The notes: generated by a model not told the origin, from the sequence alone. DNA of 64,000 nucleotides from Circinella umbellata (GCA_025093555.1 JAIWNF010000034.1:1-64000); one strand, 5' to 3'. Counted from the stretch's first letter, positions 1 to 11,613 are shown. Numbers and translations: made by a program.

Positions 1-3
1 TTT

Positions 4-1904
4 ATGGGAGTAGTTACAGATTTCTCAGACACACAGAGGGCTAGTGTTTTTCAGGTATACAAGAAAAGAACTGGATGCGATAATGGAATCAAGTATGTCA
101 AAGGATGCAGTGTCCATTATGAAACCAACATAAAAAAACTTTGCCAATCCTATGTCAATGATATATACAATGGTGATAAAAAAAAGAAATTAGAGATTCA
201 AAAAGAGCTATTTCTGCTTTATGTTGTCAATACTAAAAAAAAGTACAAGAATGTTCTGGAGAAAGTTGTTAATATGTATCCTAATTCTCGTAGTTTTATT
301 AACTGGTGGAATTGTAAGGAAGTCTGTGGCACTATAATTCCTACTGTTTCTACAATGCATAACAGTTTACTCACTCATTACACCCACACTACAAATGCTG
401 TTGAGTCATTTCATAATGCTATATATAAACTTACCAAAAAATGCCAAACTATTGCTGTTAATTTACGAAGCATTTTAAAATACATTGAAAACGAAGAAGA
501 ATAATATGCACATTACCTTTGTGGAATTCCAACATTCTATAGCCTGAACAACGAAACACAGAAAAGAAGAAAATTAATCAAAAAATGAAACAAAAATTGA
601 CAACTACAAAAACGATGGCCGTGCTCCTAATAACAAACAGGCACTGAGAAAGGCAAATAAAAAAAAACAAGAAATATGTTATTGAGGTCAGTGATTGTGA
701 TAAAGACGAAAGTGATGGTAGCACTTCTGATATTAGTGATGACAAGAAATTCGATACATTCACAAGGGTGATGCCACTAAATGATAATATTGACACTGAT
801 GAAGAATTTCCTTAGCTTGATGAACATTAAGCTGATAATGACAAAGATAATGAAGAAAATGACAAAGAAAATGGTGATAAAAGTAGTGTTGAAAATGGTG
901 ATAAAAGTGATGAAGAAAACAATGATAAAAGTGATGAGGAAGAAGATGATAATGCTAATGAAGAAAATAGAAGTAGAAGAATAATTGACGATGAGAACAA
1001 GTGGCAATAGCAGCCACAATTAAAAGATAAAGGAAAAATGGAAGATGAGTCAGGTTTACCAGGAGAGTATTATTCTGGTGATCTGCTCAATCTGTTGGAC
1101 AATAGCTATGGCCCTTGTTATATTGATGCACCTATGGAAATGCTTTTACACTCAATATTACCAAATATACCTGAAGTTGACCATAAATTTGATATCAATA
1201 ATTCTTATGATGAAATATTAAAAAAAGTATATAAGCTTTAGAGCAGTAATAATATCATAAATAGAGAGAAGGGGATGCAGGTATTGCGAGAACTTATTTG
1301 AAAGCATCCTCATTTCCCAAAAGGTATGTTTAATAATACAGCTTTATTGTTTGAACATTTTCTATTACACATATCAAACGAAATCCAGCAGCTGTTTATA
1401 GTACAAGTACAACGTATAACAACATGCATTAATAAAGAAAGTCATGCAGTCATTTATGAAGAGGGAAGTGGATACAAAGTCCTGATCTATATATCCTTCT
1501 ATCAAGTTTTTTCAAGAAAACGAAATATCACACATAACGAATAAGAACCATGTGATGTATTTTTGACTTTTATTTATAACTATTTAACAAATAAAAAAGT
1601 GGGCAGAAAGTGTGCAGTAGCTTTATGTCCATCGTTAGCAACAAGGAAGAACACTCTTGTTAGTTTCCCAAGATTCTTATTTATACAAGATCATACTGCA
1701 GCTCAAACCAGCAATAACATGCTAGAGTATCCTAAAAAATTATATATTCAAGGCCATAAATACACCATCCATGCTCGCATTAATTCAAAGATATGTACAG
1801 GTTTCCACTATTATACAATTGCTACAATACCAAATAAAGGTATTCCTTTTATTGGTACTATTGATAATACGTTGAAATTTATATATTTATTAAGACGAAA
1901 TTAA
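4..1904 (+). pseudogene. Decayed MULE-like transposase with acidic linker and possible C19-peptidase-like tail
   Basis: The open stretch at 4-504 (166 aa, open to the left window edge) resembles the C-terminal part of MULE-type transposases common in mucoralean genomes: a phrase like KGCSVHYETNIKKL, later a Trp-rich NSRSFINWW, then TTNAVESFHNAIYK. From about 690 to 1000 an acidic D/E/N/K-rich linker follows with stops. At 1038-1241 the reading GEYYSGDLLNLLDNSYGPCY-DAP looks like a ubiquitin-hydrolase Cys box. At 1563-1904 a Cys-containing segment (RKCAVALCPS) leads into FHYYTIA, which could be a His box. Several stops and frame changes separate the pieces, so the gene is dead. The transposase assignment is moderate; the peptidase idea is an inference from short motifs. 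Confidence 0.5.
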
Positions 1905-1906
1905 GT

Positions 1907-2010
1907 GAGCACGCGCTGATCTCAGCCTATTGCTCTCGTCAGTTCAGAAAAAACAAAGCTCGGTCCTGAAAAACCTGCTGGGCAGCAGGAAAAAGGGGTG
2001 GGAAGGATAA
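1907..2010 (+). repeat. Short conserved non-coding motif, copy 1
   Basis: About 100 bp sharing a recognisable pattern with 43839-43930. The common core is TCAGCnTATTGCTCTCGT, preceded by TGA(G/A)CAC and followed after about 60 bp by GGACAGCA/GGGCAGCAGG and then GGGAAGG. In both places it lies just 3' of a decayed gene of an expanded family. There is a small hairpin, CCTGCTGGGCAGCAGG. It could be an old SINE or MITE end, or a conserved 3'-end or RNA element; nothing decides between these. Confidence 0.4.
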
Positions 2011-2149
2011 GATTAAAAAAGAGAAGTTCTTATAAATAAGAGAAAATTATAGTTATGTACTAGTAATTAAGTAGAAACAAAATAAAGAAGAAATCTGGTG
2101 AGGAGTGCATTCAAAGGGGTAATGAGAAAAAGTATTAGTTTCAGTTGAC

Positions 2150-2195
<46 letters not shown>

Positions 2196-2220
2196 TTCTT
2201 ATTTTATATGTATAGGTAAT

Positions 2221-5200
2221 TTATGAAGGTACTGGTGATGCGGAAAAAGGCTTGGTTGATGGTTTAATCCATTCGAGAAGAAGTTGTCCAAATTGTTGAG
2301 ATGCTGATAATGATGATGTGGTGTATTGATCTGGACGACATGTATGGTGACATTGATGTAAAAGGTAGCATACTTTAGGCCATATTATGTTGTAATAGCG
2401 TTGCCTGAGTGATGCAGTTGGTGGTGATTTTGGCAAACGATTGAAAATATAAGAAATTGGATCTTTGATATTAGGAGAGATGGAAAGTAAAGAATGGACA
2501 TTAAAGCATTGTATTAAATGTTGTTTAGATAAACGAGTGATGTTGTTGCAGTTCGGACAGGCTTGTTGTTGATGATTCATAATCCAGCCTAGTCTATAAT
2601 GTATACATAATATACGTTCCGATGATGACATTGGTATCCAAAGAATAGGGTCAATTCCTATATGTTTACGACAAGTATTCAATAAGATGCTGTGTTTACG
2701 TTCACATCGTTTTTCATATGCTTGTTGGCGGTGATGTTTAATTGCTGTTTTGATATCTGTTGTTGTAATATCATCAGTGTCAATTGTTATTGAGTTCCAA
2801 ATGTTATTTTTTTTAACTAGGGTGTTCCACGCAGTAGTCCCCTTGGAAAGAATTATATATGGTCGTAACATTGGGAGCAGAGCATCATCAGGCATGGAAT
2901 GGGATCGAAAGATGAATTTAGCTTGTAATATGGTTATGCATTCAGTCATATATTCTAAATTTCCAAGATGGTGTATAACCGCCATAGATCGATTATTGCG
3001 CGTTCCATAGATTTTACGTAGGCAAGTTTGTTGAGCTTCTTGTAGTAGCTTTTTATCATCCTTGGTGAGGTTTGTGATTGCGAGACCGTATTCCATTTTT
3101 GGTCGTAAAAATTGACGATAGAGACGTGTACATAATAGTTTGCCAAAGCATCGTGCCCGAACACCTATTGATGCTAATACATTCATCGCTGTTGTTGTTG
3201 CTGTTGTGTTATGTTCTACAAGTGCTTTTGTGTGGATTAAACCAGCTTGATTAAAGGGGACACCTAGATATGTAAAAGTATTTGTTCTTTGTATGTCAAT
3301 GTCATAAAGTTTTGGTGTATAATTTGTTGGTGGTGCTGTGGTAGACATATACATGCATTTATTTGGATTCCATTGAAAGCCAAGTATAATACTGTGTTCT
3401 TCGCATGCCTTCAATAATAGAGGAATTGTTTCCCAAGTACCGATTAAAGCGACATCATCTGCATAAAGCAGACAGTTGATATGCATGTCATTATATTTCA
3501 AACTAGGTTGTTGTTGAAAATCGTCATATTCCTCATTAAGCCATTGTATTTCCACATCACGCAGCATGGATGGTAGAGAGTTGATATAGTGAGAATAAAG
3601 AATAGGAGATAAGACCGAGCCTTGTAAGACCCCATTCATAGGGTGAAACTGGCGGGAGACTTGATTTGAAAGTAAAATTTCTATATATACATTATCAAAG
3701 AGATTTTTAAGTAATTGTAATAATGAGTATGGTATATGAGGAGCAAGTGTAGACCAAATAATGTTCCTGTCAACTGTATCATACGCCTTGGACACATCCA
3801 AAAATAATAAGACTGGAGGTGAACCATGGTGATTGGTATGCATAATTGACAGTTCGTGGAGACACTGAGCTTGACTAAGTGCATCCCTCTGATGGCGAAA
3901 GCCTGCTTGTACAATATCTAGAGGGGGGGCCGTAGAAATCAAAAGGTCTTGTATACATTTTTCTAATATTTTACGAAATATAGAGGTTAAGCTGATCGGC
4001 CTAAAGTTTGCTGGGTCATTGGTGGGGCCTTTCTTGTGAATCGGTATTACTTGTGCTATTCGCCATAGTGTAGGAGTAAGAGATGTTCTCCAACATAATT
4101 GAAAAAGAGTTGTCAAAAAGGGGGTTAGTTGTTCACAGATTGGTTTAATCATTTCACTTTTGATACCATCTGCTCTAGGAGCTTTGCCATTGGTAAGTTT
4201 TTTGATGATGTTTACAATATGTTCCTCTGTAAATGGTGAATCATCATCTTCTATAGTGGGATGGTGCAACAGATGTAAATCAGTTGCTTGGAATGGATGT
4301 TGGCGTTGATGTTGATTTGTATCCGCATAAATATTTTCCAGATGGTCAGCCATGCAGTTTGCTGCAATTGTTGGTCCATTGGGATCAGTAAAGGTTGGAT
4401 GTAATGTGCGACCTTTTCTAATTCGTTTCATGGTGGCTGTTGCTTTAGAAAAATCTCCCTGATCTAATTTTTTACAAAAGATATTCCAAGTTTCTGCTTG
4501 GCGTCGATTAACTGCTAGTCGAAATTTTGCTTGTGCTTCCTGATGTTTGATCCACCATTTTACTTTCGTTGCTGGATGTAATGCTCATCTCCATTTTTTA
4601 TAATATGATTCACGGTTGTTTTTAGCTTGTTCTAATTCTGGAGTCCAAAACCATTTTAGTCTATTAATTGCTGCTCGTGTTTTACGTCCAACGGTTATAT
4701 CAAGGGTGTCGTATATGATATTGTTAATTTGTGAGGTAAAATCTTCAATAGTATTCAAAGTCGTAGTATTATCATTCTGCACATGATGAGTGATTGCTTG
4801 TTGTAAGGGTTGTAAAGAAGTAGTAAAATTGGTGATATAATTTTGGCGAATTTCTGGGTCTTTGAGTTTTTGTAGGTGCCACATTTTTTGTATGGTTGTG
4901 TTTATTAAAGGTATGGTGTCAGTGTATGTCAATTGAACTGCTTTGTGTTCGGAAGATAGAGATATATCATTATATATGAACATAGATGAATTGTTGAGTG
5001 GAATGGTGCCGAAAAAGAGGTCGACTATGCTGGTACCTCGGGGGTTGATATTTGTTGCTTGTCCATATGCCAATGATTCATTATAAATTGTCATACCATT
5101 TGTTGCTAACCATGATAGAAGGAGTCGACCATGAGTATCAGGTACACGATCACCAACTCGGTTACCTAACCTTGCATTAAAATCACCACAGTATATGGTA

Positions 5201-5655
5201 TGGCTTGTACCTTCCATTTCTTTTGGTAGCGAATCTAAAATTTGGATAGTGAGGTGATCATTTGTTTTGTGTGAAGGGGGTAAATATAAGCAATGGATAA
5301 GTGTATCGCCAAGAGTGCATGATAGAGAGTAATTGGTAAAATTAGGAGAGAGATTAGGCAAATAATTAACAGAAAAGGGGCAATGTAGATGAATCAAAAG
5401 GGATATACCCATTTGTCCACGGTGTACTCGATGAGCACTTTGGACCGGTATTCCATATGTATGATATTGTGTCCAATTTGTGGGGAAACGATTGGGGGGT
5501 AGAAGCCATGTTTCAGTAATAAATAAAATAGAGGTATTAATAAATTCAGTTAGTGCAGTATGTATTGTGTGTCGTTGTAGTCCAGTAGCATTCCATTGTA
5601 TAATATTGATTGTATTATCATTATTATTATTAGTATTATTATTGTTATTTATCAT
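2221..5655 (-). pseudogene. LINE ORF2: AP-like endonuclease + reverse transcriptase + CCHC tail, one in-frame TGA
   Basis: The N-terminal part (5655-4585) is an exonuclease-endonuclease-phosphatase domain: QWNATGLQ, ITETWL, YCGDFNARLG, SIVDLFFG and SEHKAVQLT match its motif blocks. After the TGA at 4587-4585 the same frame continues without further stops into the reverse transcriptase: GFRHQRDALSQAQ, VLQGSVLSPILYS and the catalytic LYADDVALIG. Near the end CPNCNNITRLSKQHLIQC forms a C-x2-C-x(n)-H-x4-C knuckle typical of LINE ORF2 C-termini. The break is a single TGA, explicable as CGA to TGA. A start at Met 4431 would give only the RT half. The copy is therefore young but probably not autonomous. 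Confidence 0.88.
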
Positions 5656-5657
5656 AA

Positions 5658-7277
5658 TTATGCTACTATGGGGGAGGGGGTGTTACCAGACGAATTGTGT
5701 TTGTGTACTTGTTCTACTACCTCATGGTCATCAATATTCATTTCGGTAGAGGTGCTTGGGCTAGATTCACGGAATTGATTTGCGGTCTCTCTAATGGTTT
5801 CAGGTGATAGTTGGCGTGGTTGTCGTTTTGGTGCAACAGTATTGCCATCTAAGACTTGTTGTAGAATATCACGTGTGATAGCTTGTGTATGACAGAAATA
5901 GCGGGCTACAGCAAATTTGACAGGGTGGCGGACAAAATCTATAGCTCGTAAAATTCTATGGTATTGAAGGGTATCAGCTTGAATTATTTGATCCTCTTCT
6001 GGAAGATCTCTAAGTTTTTGGTCACGTAAATATTTTGGGTTATGTGGGTCAAAATGAGTGTTAGGAAAAAGATCGTGTTTTTTCATTATTTCAATAAGTT
6101 CATGTTCATAATCATTATGTATAAGGAAACCAACAACATTTGTGTCAGGATAATGGATATCCAGAATACGACTGTTGTCAATACCTAAACGGCGAAGGTT
6201 TTTCCGCTGTTCTGAAACTGGTTTACGTCCTCTTGTTGGAAAGTACTTGAAACAAAAGCCATGTGTTTCTGATGGTAAGGTGAATGCGCGTGCAGCCGCT
6301 TCTTTGCGTCGTTGAATAGTGGCAGGTGATGCCTTGTTATGTGATGTATTTTTCATTTTGCGTAAACGGGAACGATCATGCCAAAGATTGTTGCATTGAG
6401 TATCGTTTGGTGCTGGTGTGGTTGCATATCGAGAGCTAAGACTACCTGTTGGTAAGGGTGTTGGTGATGAGGCTGTAGAATTGGGATCATTAATTTTTTT
6501 TGTATTTTTTTTTTCTTTTTTTAATTCGCGGTTTTCCATTTCTAGTGCTTGAATCCGTGTCTTGGCGTTAGTTAGGTCTTGTTGAGCTGCATGTAGTCGT
6601 TCAGTCAATTTAAGGAGTTGAGCAATTTGTGCATCTTGTTTTTTATTACGTGCAGTTAGCTGGTCCACTGCTTTCATCATATCAGTGAGGACTGCCGGCA
6701 TTGCTTGGTGATGTTCAAATTGTTCTGTAGAATAGCGTTCCATAAGAGTTGGTTCTTCAAGGCGTTCTTGTTGTTGTTGTCGTTGCAATAAAATGGGAGG
6801 TGTAGAATTTATCTGCTGTTGGGAGGTGTCAGGAAGGTCATCCGCCCATTCTAGAAACCGTGAGGGGGTTTCAATTGCCCGAGTTGGATTTGCTGCAGGA
6901 GATGCATGAGTATTATTATTATTAGAGGCCAAGTCAAAGCTTTCAATACTACTATAATCGTTGTCGTTGGCATTAATAGTGTTGGGAAGACGGTCTAATG
7001 ATTCCTTGAGGTGAGTAATAGTGCAACTTTTGTTACATTGTTTGCAGACAAAGTGAGGAATTTTAGTTTTGGTACCAGATGCTAGTTTGACTTCTTTTTG
7101 TCCTCTATGATTTAATTGATCCTTGAGGTGGCAGGATGGGCAAGCAAGTTGTGATCGATGCAGATTAAATTTGGTGTTGAGAATCGGTAGTTCTTTGAGA
7201 GTGATTGCAGTATTCGATTGTGGTGTTCCTGGTGTAGAGGTTATACCATCACGTCGTTGACTAGATCGTCCTACCAT
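5658..7277 (-). CDS. LINE ORF1 protein (zinc ribbon and coiled coil)
   Basis: A 539-aa open frame immediately upstream of ORF2. Residues about 44-85 hold two Cys pairs (ACPSCHLKDQ and VCKQCNKSC), a zinc-ribbon-like unit. A Q-rich stretch follows, then a predicted coiled coil around residues 190-260 (LLKLTERLHAAQQDLTNAKT, then heptad-like E/K-rich sequence). The C-terminal half is basic and well ordered, with no similarity I recognise. Known LINE ORF1 proteins bind element RNA; that role here is inferred from position and layout. The stop overlaps the ORF2 start region with a 2-nt gap. The frame is intact, so this half could still be expressed. Confidence 0.8.
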   Translation of the reverse strand: MVGRSSQRRDGITSTPGTPQSNTAITLKELPILNTKFNLHRSQLACPSCHLKDQLNHRGQKEVKLASGTKTKIPHFVCKQCNKSCTITHLKESLDRLPNTINANDNDYSSIESFDLASNNNNTHASPAANPTRAIETPSRFLEWADDLPDTSQQQINSTPPILLQRQQQQERLEEPTLMERYSTEQFEHHQAMPAVLTDMMKAVDQLTARNKKQDAQIAQLLKLTERLHAAQQDLTNAKTRIQALEMENRELKKEKKNTKKINDPNSTASSPTPLPTGSLSSRYATTPAPNDTQCNNLWHDRSRLRKMKNTSHNKASPATIQRRKEAAARAFTLPSETHGFCFKYFPTRGRKPVSEQRKNLRRLGIDNSRILDIHYPDTNVVGFLIHNDYEHELIEIMKKHDLFPNTHFDPHNPKYLRDQKLRDLPEEDQIIQADTLQYHRILRAIDFVRHPVKFAVARYFCHTQAITRDILQQVLDGNTVAPKRQPRQLSPETIRETANQFRESSPSTSTEMNIDDHEVVEQVHKHNSSGNTPSPIVA

Positions 7278-7421
7278 CTTACGACGGTTGACTAGTGAAG
7301 GTGTTGTTGGGTTGTGTTGTTGGGTTGGGTGTGTTGTTAAAGTCGTTTTGTATGTGGTTAATGGTTTTTCCGTTCAAAAAAGTGATGAGAAACGGAAAGA
7401 GGAGCCTTGGTATTGATAATA

Positions 7422-9187
7422 CAGTCGAACCCTGCTTTTTGCACTTCCGCTTTTTGTACACCCCCGCTTTTTGCACGCCTCTCAGCCTAAATCCCACTTT
7501 TTACTTAATAAAATTGCACAAACCCCACTTTTTGCACTTTGCGCGCCTAAAAGGGACCTGTGCAAAATCCCACTTTTATATGTCCAGGCCTGAGATAGAG
7601 TAAAACCAGTAATATTAAAGTATTTTTATAGTCAGAAATTTTGCATGGTTATTAATAAATATTTTTAGGTTGAGTTTTTAAAGTAAGAAGTCACTAAAGA
7701 CTGGTTCACTTGATTTTTTCTACATAATTCATCTTGTATTTTTCGAAGCTCATCCTTGACGGTTAAATGTTCAACCTCATCTAAAATACTTATGACCTTT
7801 TCTATTCTTTCTAATTTCTCTCTAGAAGAGATAATAGGTTCAGGTTCAATTTCTGGAATAGCAATAGATTCATCGCTTTCTGTAGCAACTAAAGGCAAAT
7901 CAAGCTCATCTTCAAGTATGGCAGCTATAATATCATCATCAGAAAGCTTTGGATGAACCATAGCAATTTCCTCAGCTGGATTAGGATCAAAGGTATAATT
8001 AGGATCAAGTTCATTCTTATACATAAGATGTAAATGATCATTAATTTGATCTAATGCCACTTGTTCATTTGGATCTAATCCACTACACGTACTGGTATTA
8101 CCATTACTTATTATTTTTGTTTTTTCAAAACAATTAATAATGGTGTTGCCCCTTAAAACCTTATTCCAAGCACCATGGGCCCAGTTAATAGCTGTAACAA
8201 CTGTGATGCGATACATATTCGCATTTGATGGATGCTTTTTAGCAGCCAGTTGCTTCTTCACAGAGTCATAAGCATGCTTATACTGTCGATTCCTAAAATA
8301 ATAAAGATTATGTAAGAAGATTATATACTGTTACATGTTTTTTTTAAAAATAAATGGAATAAAAAGTCGCTTAAAATGAACCTTAAAGCTTCTAATAATA
8401 CCGGCATCTAATGGTTGCATGATAGATGTAGTATTTGGAGGCAAATAAAGAAGCTCAACATTAGTTGGCTCATACTTTTCTGGAAAATGGCCTGAGAAAT
8501 TATCAAGAAGTAGCAAAATGTTTCGATTTTGGTTCTTTATAGCTTTGTCTAACATCCGAAGATATTTTGAAAAAATAGCCTTTGTCATCCAAGTATTGGC
8601 ATTTGCTTCGTAATAGGAAACATCAACTGTTTTATTCTAATAAATTGAAAAAAGGTATATTAGAAATAAAGTTACTACAATATACACATTTTTAATTAAG
8701 AATAAACAATAATGTAGCTTCTTGCTGTTTTAAAACATGTAGGCCTAGCAGCTCTTCCAATAAACCACAATGGCCACACATTTTGACCTAATGCATTTAC
8801 AGTCGCCACTACTGTAAGTCGTGACTTATCATCTTTGATGCCCTTAAAAGATGTAGGAGCAATTGTAGTATTGGGGGCACTACAATAAAATAATGCTGTT
8901 TCATCCATATTAAAAACATCTTCAGGGGCATACTGAGACACTTTTTCTTGGATCTCTGGTAGCTTTGCTGCTGCCAATACAACATCAGCAGAACTACCTT
9001 CACCATGAAGCCTTTTTACTCCCAAATGGAATCTTTTACGAAAGCGGTCAACCCATCCATTGGAAAATCCCAATTCACCTTCTGAAACACCAAGTAAAGG
9101 AGCAAAGTCTTTTGCACATTGCTTAATGATACCCCAATTAACTGGTATGTTTTCATGACATCGTTGCTCAATCCACATATAGACAGC
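7422..9187 (-). mobile_element. pogo/Tigger-type DNA transposon, one end truncated
   Basis: The left terminus is CAGTCGAACCCTGCTTTTTG next to the target TA at 7420-7421. It is followed by several copies of a CTTTTTGCAC-like motif over about 150 bp, probably transposase-binding repeats. The same terminal 200 bp, including this motif array, forms the right end of the 370-bp MITE at 31515-31884. The other end is missing: at 9188 the sequence switches to a TAGGG-ended repeat fragment that cuts the transposase gene. Confidence 0.85.
7665..9187 (-). pseudogene. pogo/Tigger (CENP-B-like) transposase, N-terminus lost
   Basis: Three exons read in one protein. The first is about 9187-8730, entering within a CENPB-type DNA-binding region (GFSNGWVDRFRKRFHLG) and containing the first catalytic Asp in FNMDETALFY. 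The second is about 8610-8350, with the second Asp in LLLLDNFSGH and the third in PPNTTSIMQPLDAGIIRSFK. The third is 8300-7665, with an acidic C-terminal region ending VTSYFKNST. Introns lie near 8610-8725 and 8295-8350. All three D residues are present. The protein is otherwise open, but the N-terminal helix-turn-helix is gone because the TAGGG element begins at 9188. It is therefore not functional, although it may once have driven the related MITE. Confidence 0.82.
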
Positions 9188-9361
9188 TAGGGTTCTTAGT
9201 AGACCGATCCAGATCGGATTGGCACCATTTCGAATCCGATCCATTTTAAAACGGATCAGATTTTCGGAAATCCAGATTGTCCACGGATTAGAGAATTGCA
9301 ATCCGAATCCGTTTCGTAAAAATCCGGATTGAATCCGTAATCCGTAATGCAAAAGAATCAA
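9188..9361 (-). mobile_element. Terminal fragment of the TAGGG hAT-like element
   Basis: The 174 bp starting TAGGGTTCTTAGTAGACCGA are the reverse complement of the right end of the full element at 14578-16507, with high similarity down to AATGCAAAAnAATCAA. Homology stops exactly where the CACTG terminus at 9362 begins. The sequence is built of GGATCCG/CGGATT subrepeats. No partner end or duplication was found, so this is a partial copy. Confidence 0.8.
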
Positions 9362-9399
9362 CACTGCAAAAAAAGTGGTGTATCAAAAGGGTCTCAACA

Positions 9400-9512
9400 G
9401 GCTGATATCGTTATTTATATCTCAGATATCAATAGGATATCAATAGGGTATCAATAAATTTTTGATATCTCATATATTACAAGGGTATCAACAGGATATC
9501 AATAACCTGATA
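9400..9512. repeat. Left subterminal GATATC repeat array
   Basis: Repeated units such as GATATCAATAGG, GGTATCAATA and GGGTATCAACAGGATATC fill this stretch just inside the CACTG terminus. The same units occur at the other end. This would be expected of multiple binding sites for a transposase. Confidence 0.65.
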
Positions 9513-10240
9513 GTGAACTATTAGGTCGCCTTGGCAAAACGCATAGAAGCTGTGATATTTTTTACATTGAAAATAATAATATCTAAGCTCTAAACGATAA
9601 AAGGAGTCTTTTTTTTTTTTTTTTTGCTTTTTTTACATATAGGAAGACTAAATTAAACTAATACTTTTTTAGCAGATTACTTTTTCTTGTTTAAATTTAC
9701 GAATGTACAAGTAGTAAATCGAAGTGAAGTACAAATAATGTTTAGTCGATATACTCAAGAGAATAATACAATATTACTTTTTTATATGAAGAGTGGAAAA
9801 TAATTTTATTGATATTTTTATACGAATAGTGAAAGAAATAAAGGATTCGCGTTTTGCAAACTCTCTTTAAATCTGTTCTGGCGCAACATCACTAACACTC
9901 CACACGCCATCGTCATCGCCATTTTCTTCTAATTGTTTAACAATAATAGAAGGGAGGGAGAGCAAGAGAGTGGATGAAGAGGAGAGGAAAGGAAATGAGA
10001 ACGAGAACGAGAATCAGAGTTTTAATCTTCCAATCAATACAACTGCATTTATTTAGGTACCCAAGGGAGTGTTGGTGCAAATAATGAAACACAGTGATTT
10101 ATAGTAATGGAAAAGTATAATAAAAGATATTAAGGAATAGAAAAATAAAAAAATATTATTTTTCAAAAAACCGTGTCTGTTGTTTTTAATTGACCCAAAA
10201 AAAGACAGCTTTTGAAATAAAGTGACTACTTAGAAAAAAA
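9513..10240. other. Element interior without a recognisable gene
   Basis: AT-rich sequence with homopolymer runs and no convincing reading frame on either strand. It contains a purine-rich patch at about 9950-10015 (AGGGAGGGAGAGCAAGAG). Confidence 0.5.
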
Positions 10241-10245
10241 AAATT

Positions 10246-10435
10246 GTGAGAGAGGAGCGGAACTTTTTTTATATGCCTTTTTTTTATATGCTCCTTTTTT
10301 ATATACTCCTTTTTTTTTTCTATATCCTCTTTTTTGTATGCTCACTATCTAATATGCTCTTTTTTTATATGCACCATCTCTTTTATATGCTAACTGTTTT
10401 TTGTTTCATCTCCTTTTTTTTAACCCTATAACACC
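10246..10435. repeat. Degenerate tandem repeat of TTTTTTATATGCTCC units
   Basis: About ten imperfect copies of a 15-20 bp unit (T-run, then ATATGCTCC or a variant). The 61-aa frame read through it is a product of the repeat and not a gene. Confidence 0.6.
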
Positions 10436-10612
10436 AATTTGTTTTTTGTTTCATCCATCAATATAAAAATTCATATATTCAGATTTATACTTTTAATATT
10501 AAAGGAATTTCGATTAGTTTTTTTTATTTTAAAAGAAACCCAAGCTCAAGCCCAACCACCCTCTGTTTTTTAATTATTTCTTCATCCACCACGGCAACTC
10601 CTCTGGAACTGC

Positions 10613-11485
10613 TCATTCCACCAACATCACCGAGCAAGGAATTCTAGTACTTTGGTGCCGTCTTATACGGCTACTCACAAAATGCAGCTCGTCCAATCTT
10701 TCTAAAAACCGATTCGCCTATTGACATTTTGTCAATATGTTGTTTTCCAAGTAAACAATTAACAATAGAATTTCGACATAGTAACTTACATTATCAGATC
10801 TGTATGATGGACGAAGTACCGAAATAGGGCTTGTTGTTGGATCTTCATCATCTGATTCTTCGTCAGACGTGTATTTTTGGTTCAGTAACATTTCCATACC
10901 AGCCGTTGGGAAATCCTCTTCCAAGGATCTTTTGTGACGATCCAACATGGTTCGCCGACGTGCAAGTTTCTATTCAACATATTAATGATACTGTAAAATA
11001 TTTCAAGGCCATAAATATTATTTATATTATTATGACACTAACTTTTTCTTTACGATTCCTACGGCGATTGCGGCGATTGATAGTATCTTGTTTAGTAGGG
11101 TCACAGGAAGAAAGCGCCTGTTTGTTATAATAGTGATCCTTGCACATTTTTCGCAATCTCTGTGCAAAACCGGGTACATCCGCAAACTCTTCTTTATATC
11201 CCAACAGGGCGAGGCGCATCCTACTCTGAATAACCTTGTGGGTACCTTATAAAGCAGGCAACGAGAAGTCGTACTGGAGCTTGTCAACGTGGACGATCTC
11301 ATCATATGTATCACGGATGTATTGCTATAAATATTGAACAGGATTAGGGGCGAAAAAAAAACAATAAGAACTGCTTGATTGAATATGGTAAATATTGAAT
11401 TACTTACACTAAGTATGTTTAAACGGGAATATGGCATAGGATCGCCCTCAATAAAATTGGTGTTATTAGTATTATTATTATCCAT
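10613..11485 (-). pseudogene. Four-exon gene of unknown function, SDEES...RPSYRS family
   Basis: Exons 11485-11408, 11324-11043, 10969-10790 and 10717-10613 join through clean GT-AG introns in one frame, ending at TGA 10615-10613. Exon 2 carries DEIVHVDKLQYDFSLPAL, a single in-frame TAA, then MRLALLGYKEEFADVPGFAQ and a basic tract (NRRNRRRNRK). Exon 3 has the acidic MLLNQKYTSDEESDDED followed by LRPSYRSDN; exon 4 has RFLERLDELHFVSSR. The layout (basic region, SDEE acidic box, a PxWRS-like box, then an LDE box) recalls a family of unknown function that I remember as common in Mucoromycota and Agaricomycetes; that is recollection only. The single stop makes this copy a probable pseudogene. It lies inside the CACTG element, divergent from the gene at 11614. 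Confidence 0.6.
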
Positions 11486-11613
11486 CTTTAAAAAAAGGTA
11501 AGTTGTTAATATTCAGTGTTAATGATTATAATGTCAAAAAAATATTGTTCAACTAAAATAAATATATCAATTACTACATACGTTAGATCCAAGGTAAAAA
11601 AAATAGAAAAGGA

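Larger units (their letters stand above)
2151..7420 (-). mobile_element. Near full-length non-LTR retrotransposon (LINE)
   Basis: The element reads on the minus strand as ORF1 (7277-5658), then ORF2 (5655-2221), a short 3' UTR, and a 44-base poly-A tail seen as poly-T at 2151-2194. The right limit is set only by the TA next to the pogo terminus at 7422; the true 5' end lies between 7278 and 7420. ORF1 and ORF2 are separated by only two bases (TAA TT ATG), which suggests coupled re-initiation. No convincing target-site duplication was found. A related but diverged 3' fragment of the same broad family sits at 31898-32858. Confidence 0.85.

Noticed and set aside
2100..7420. Target-site duplication for the large LINE (GTTGAC near 2145 and 7287, or ATGAGAAA near 2121 and 7383)
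   Set aside because: The first would leave a 10-bp 5' UTR, and the second is not adjacent to the poly-A tail. Both are too short to trust.
7279..7603. Small frames around 7279-7497 and 7295-7603
   Set aside because: They read across the LINE 5' end and the pogo terminal repeat array.
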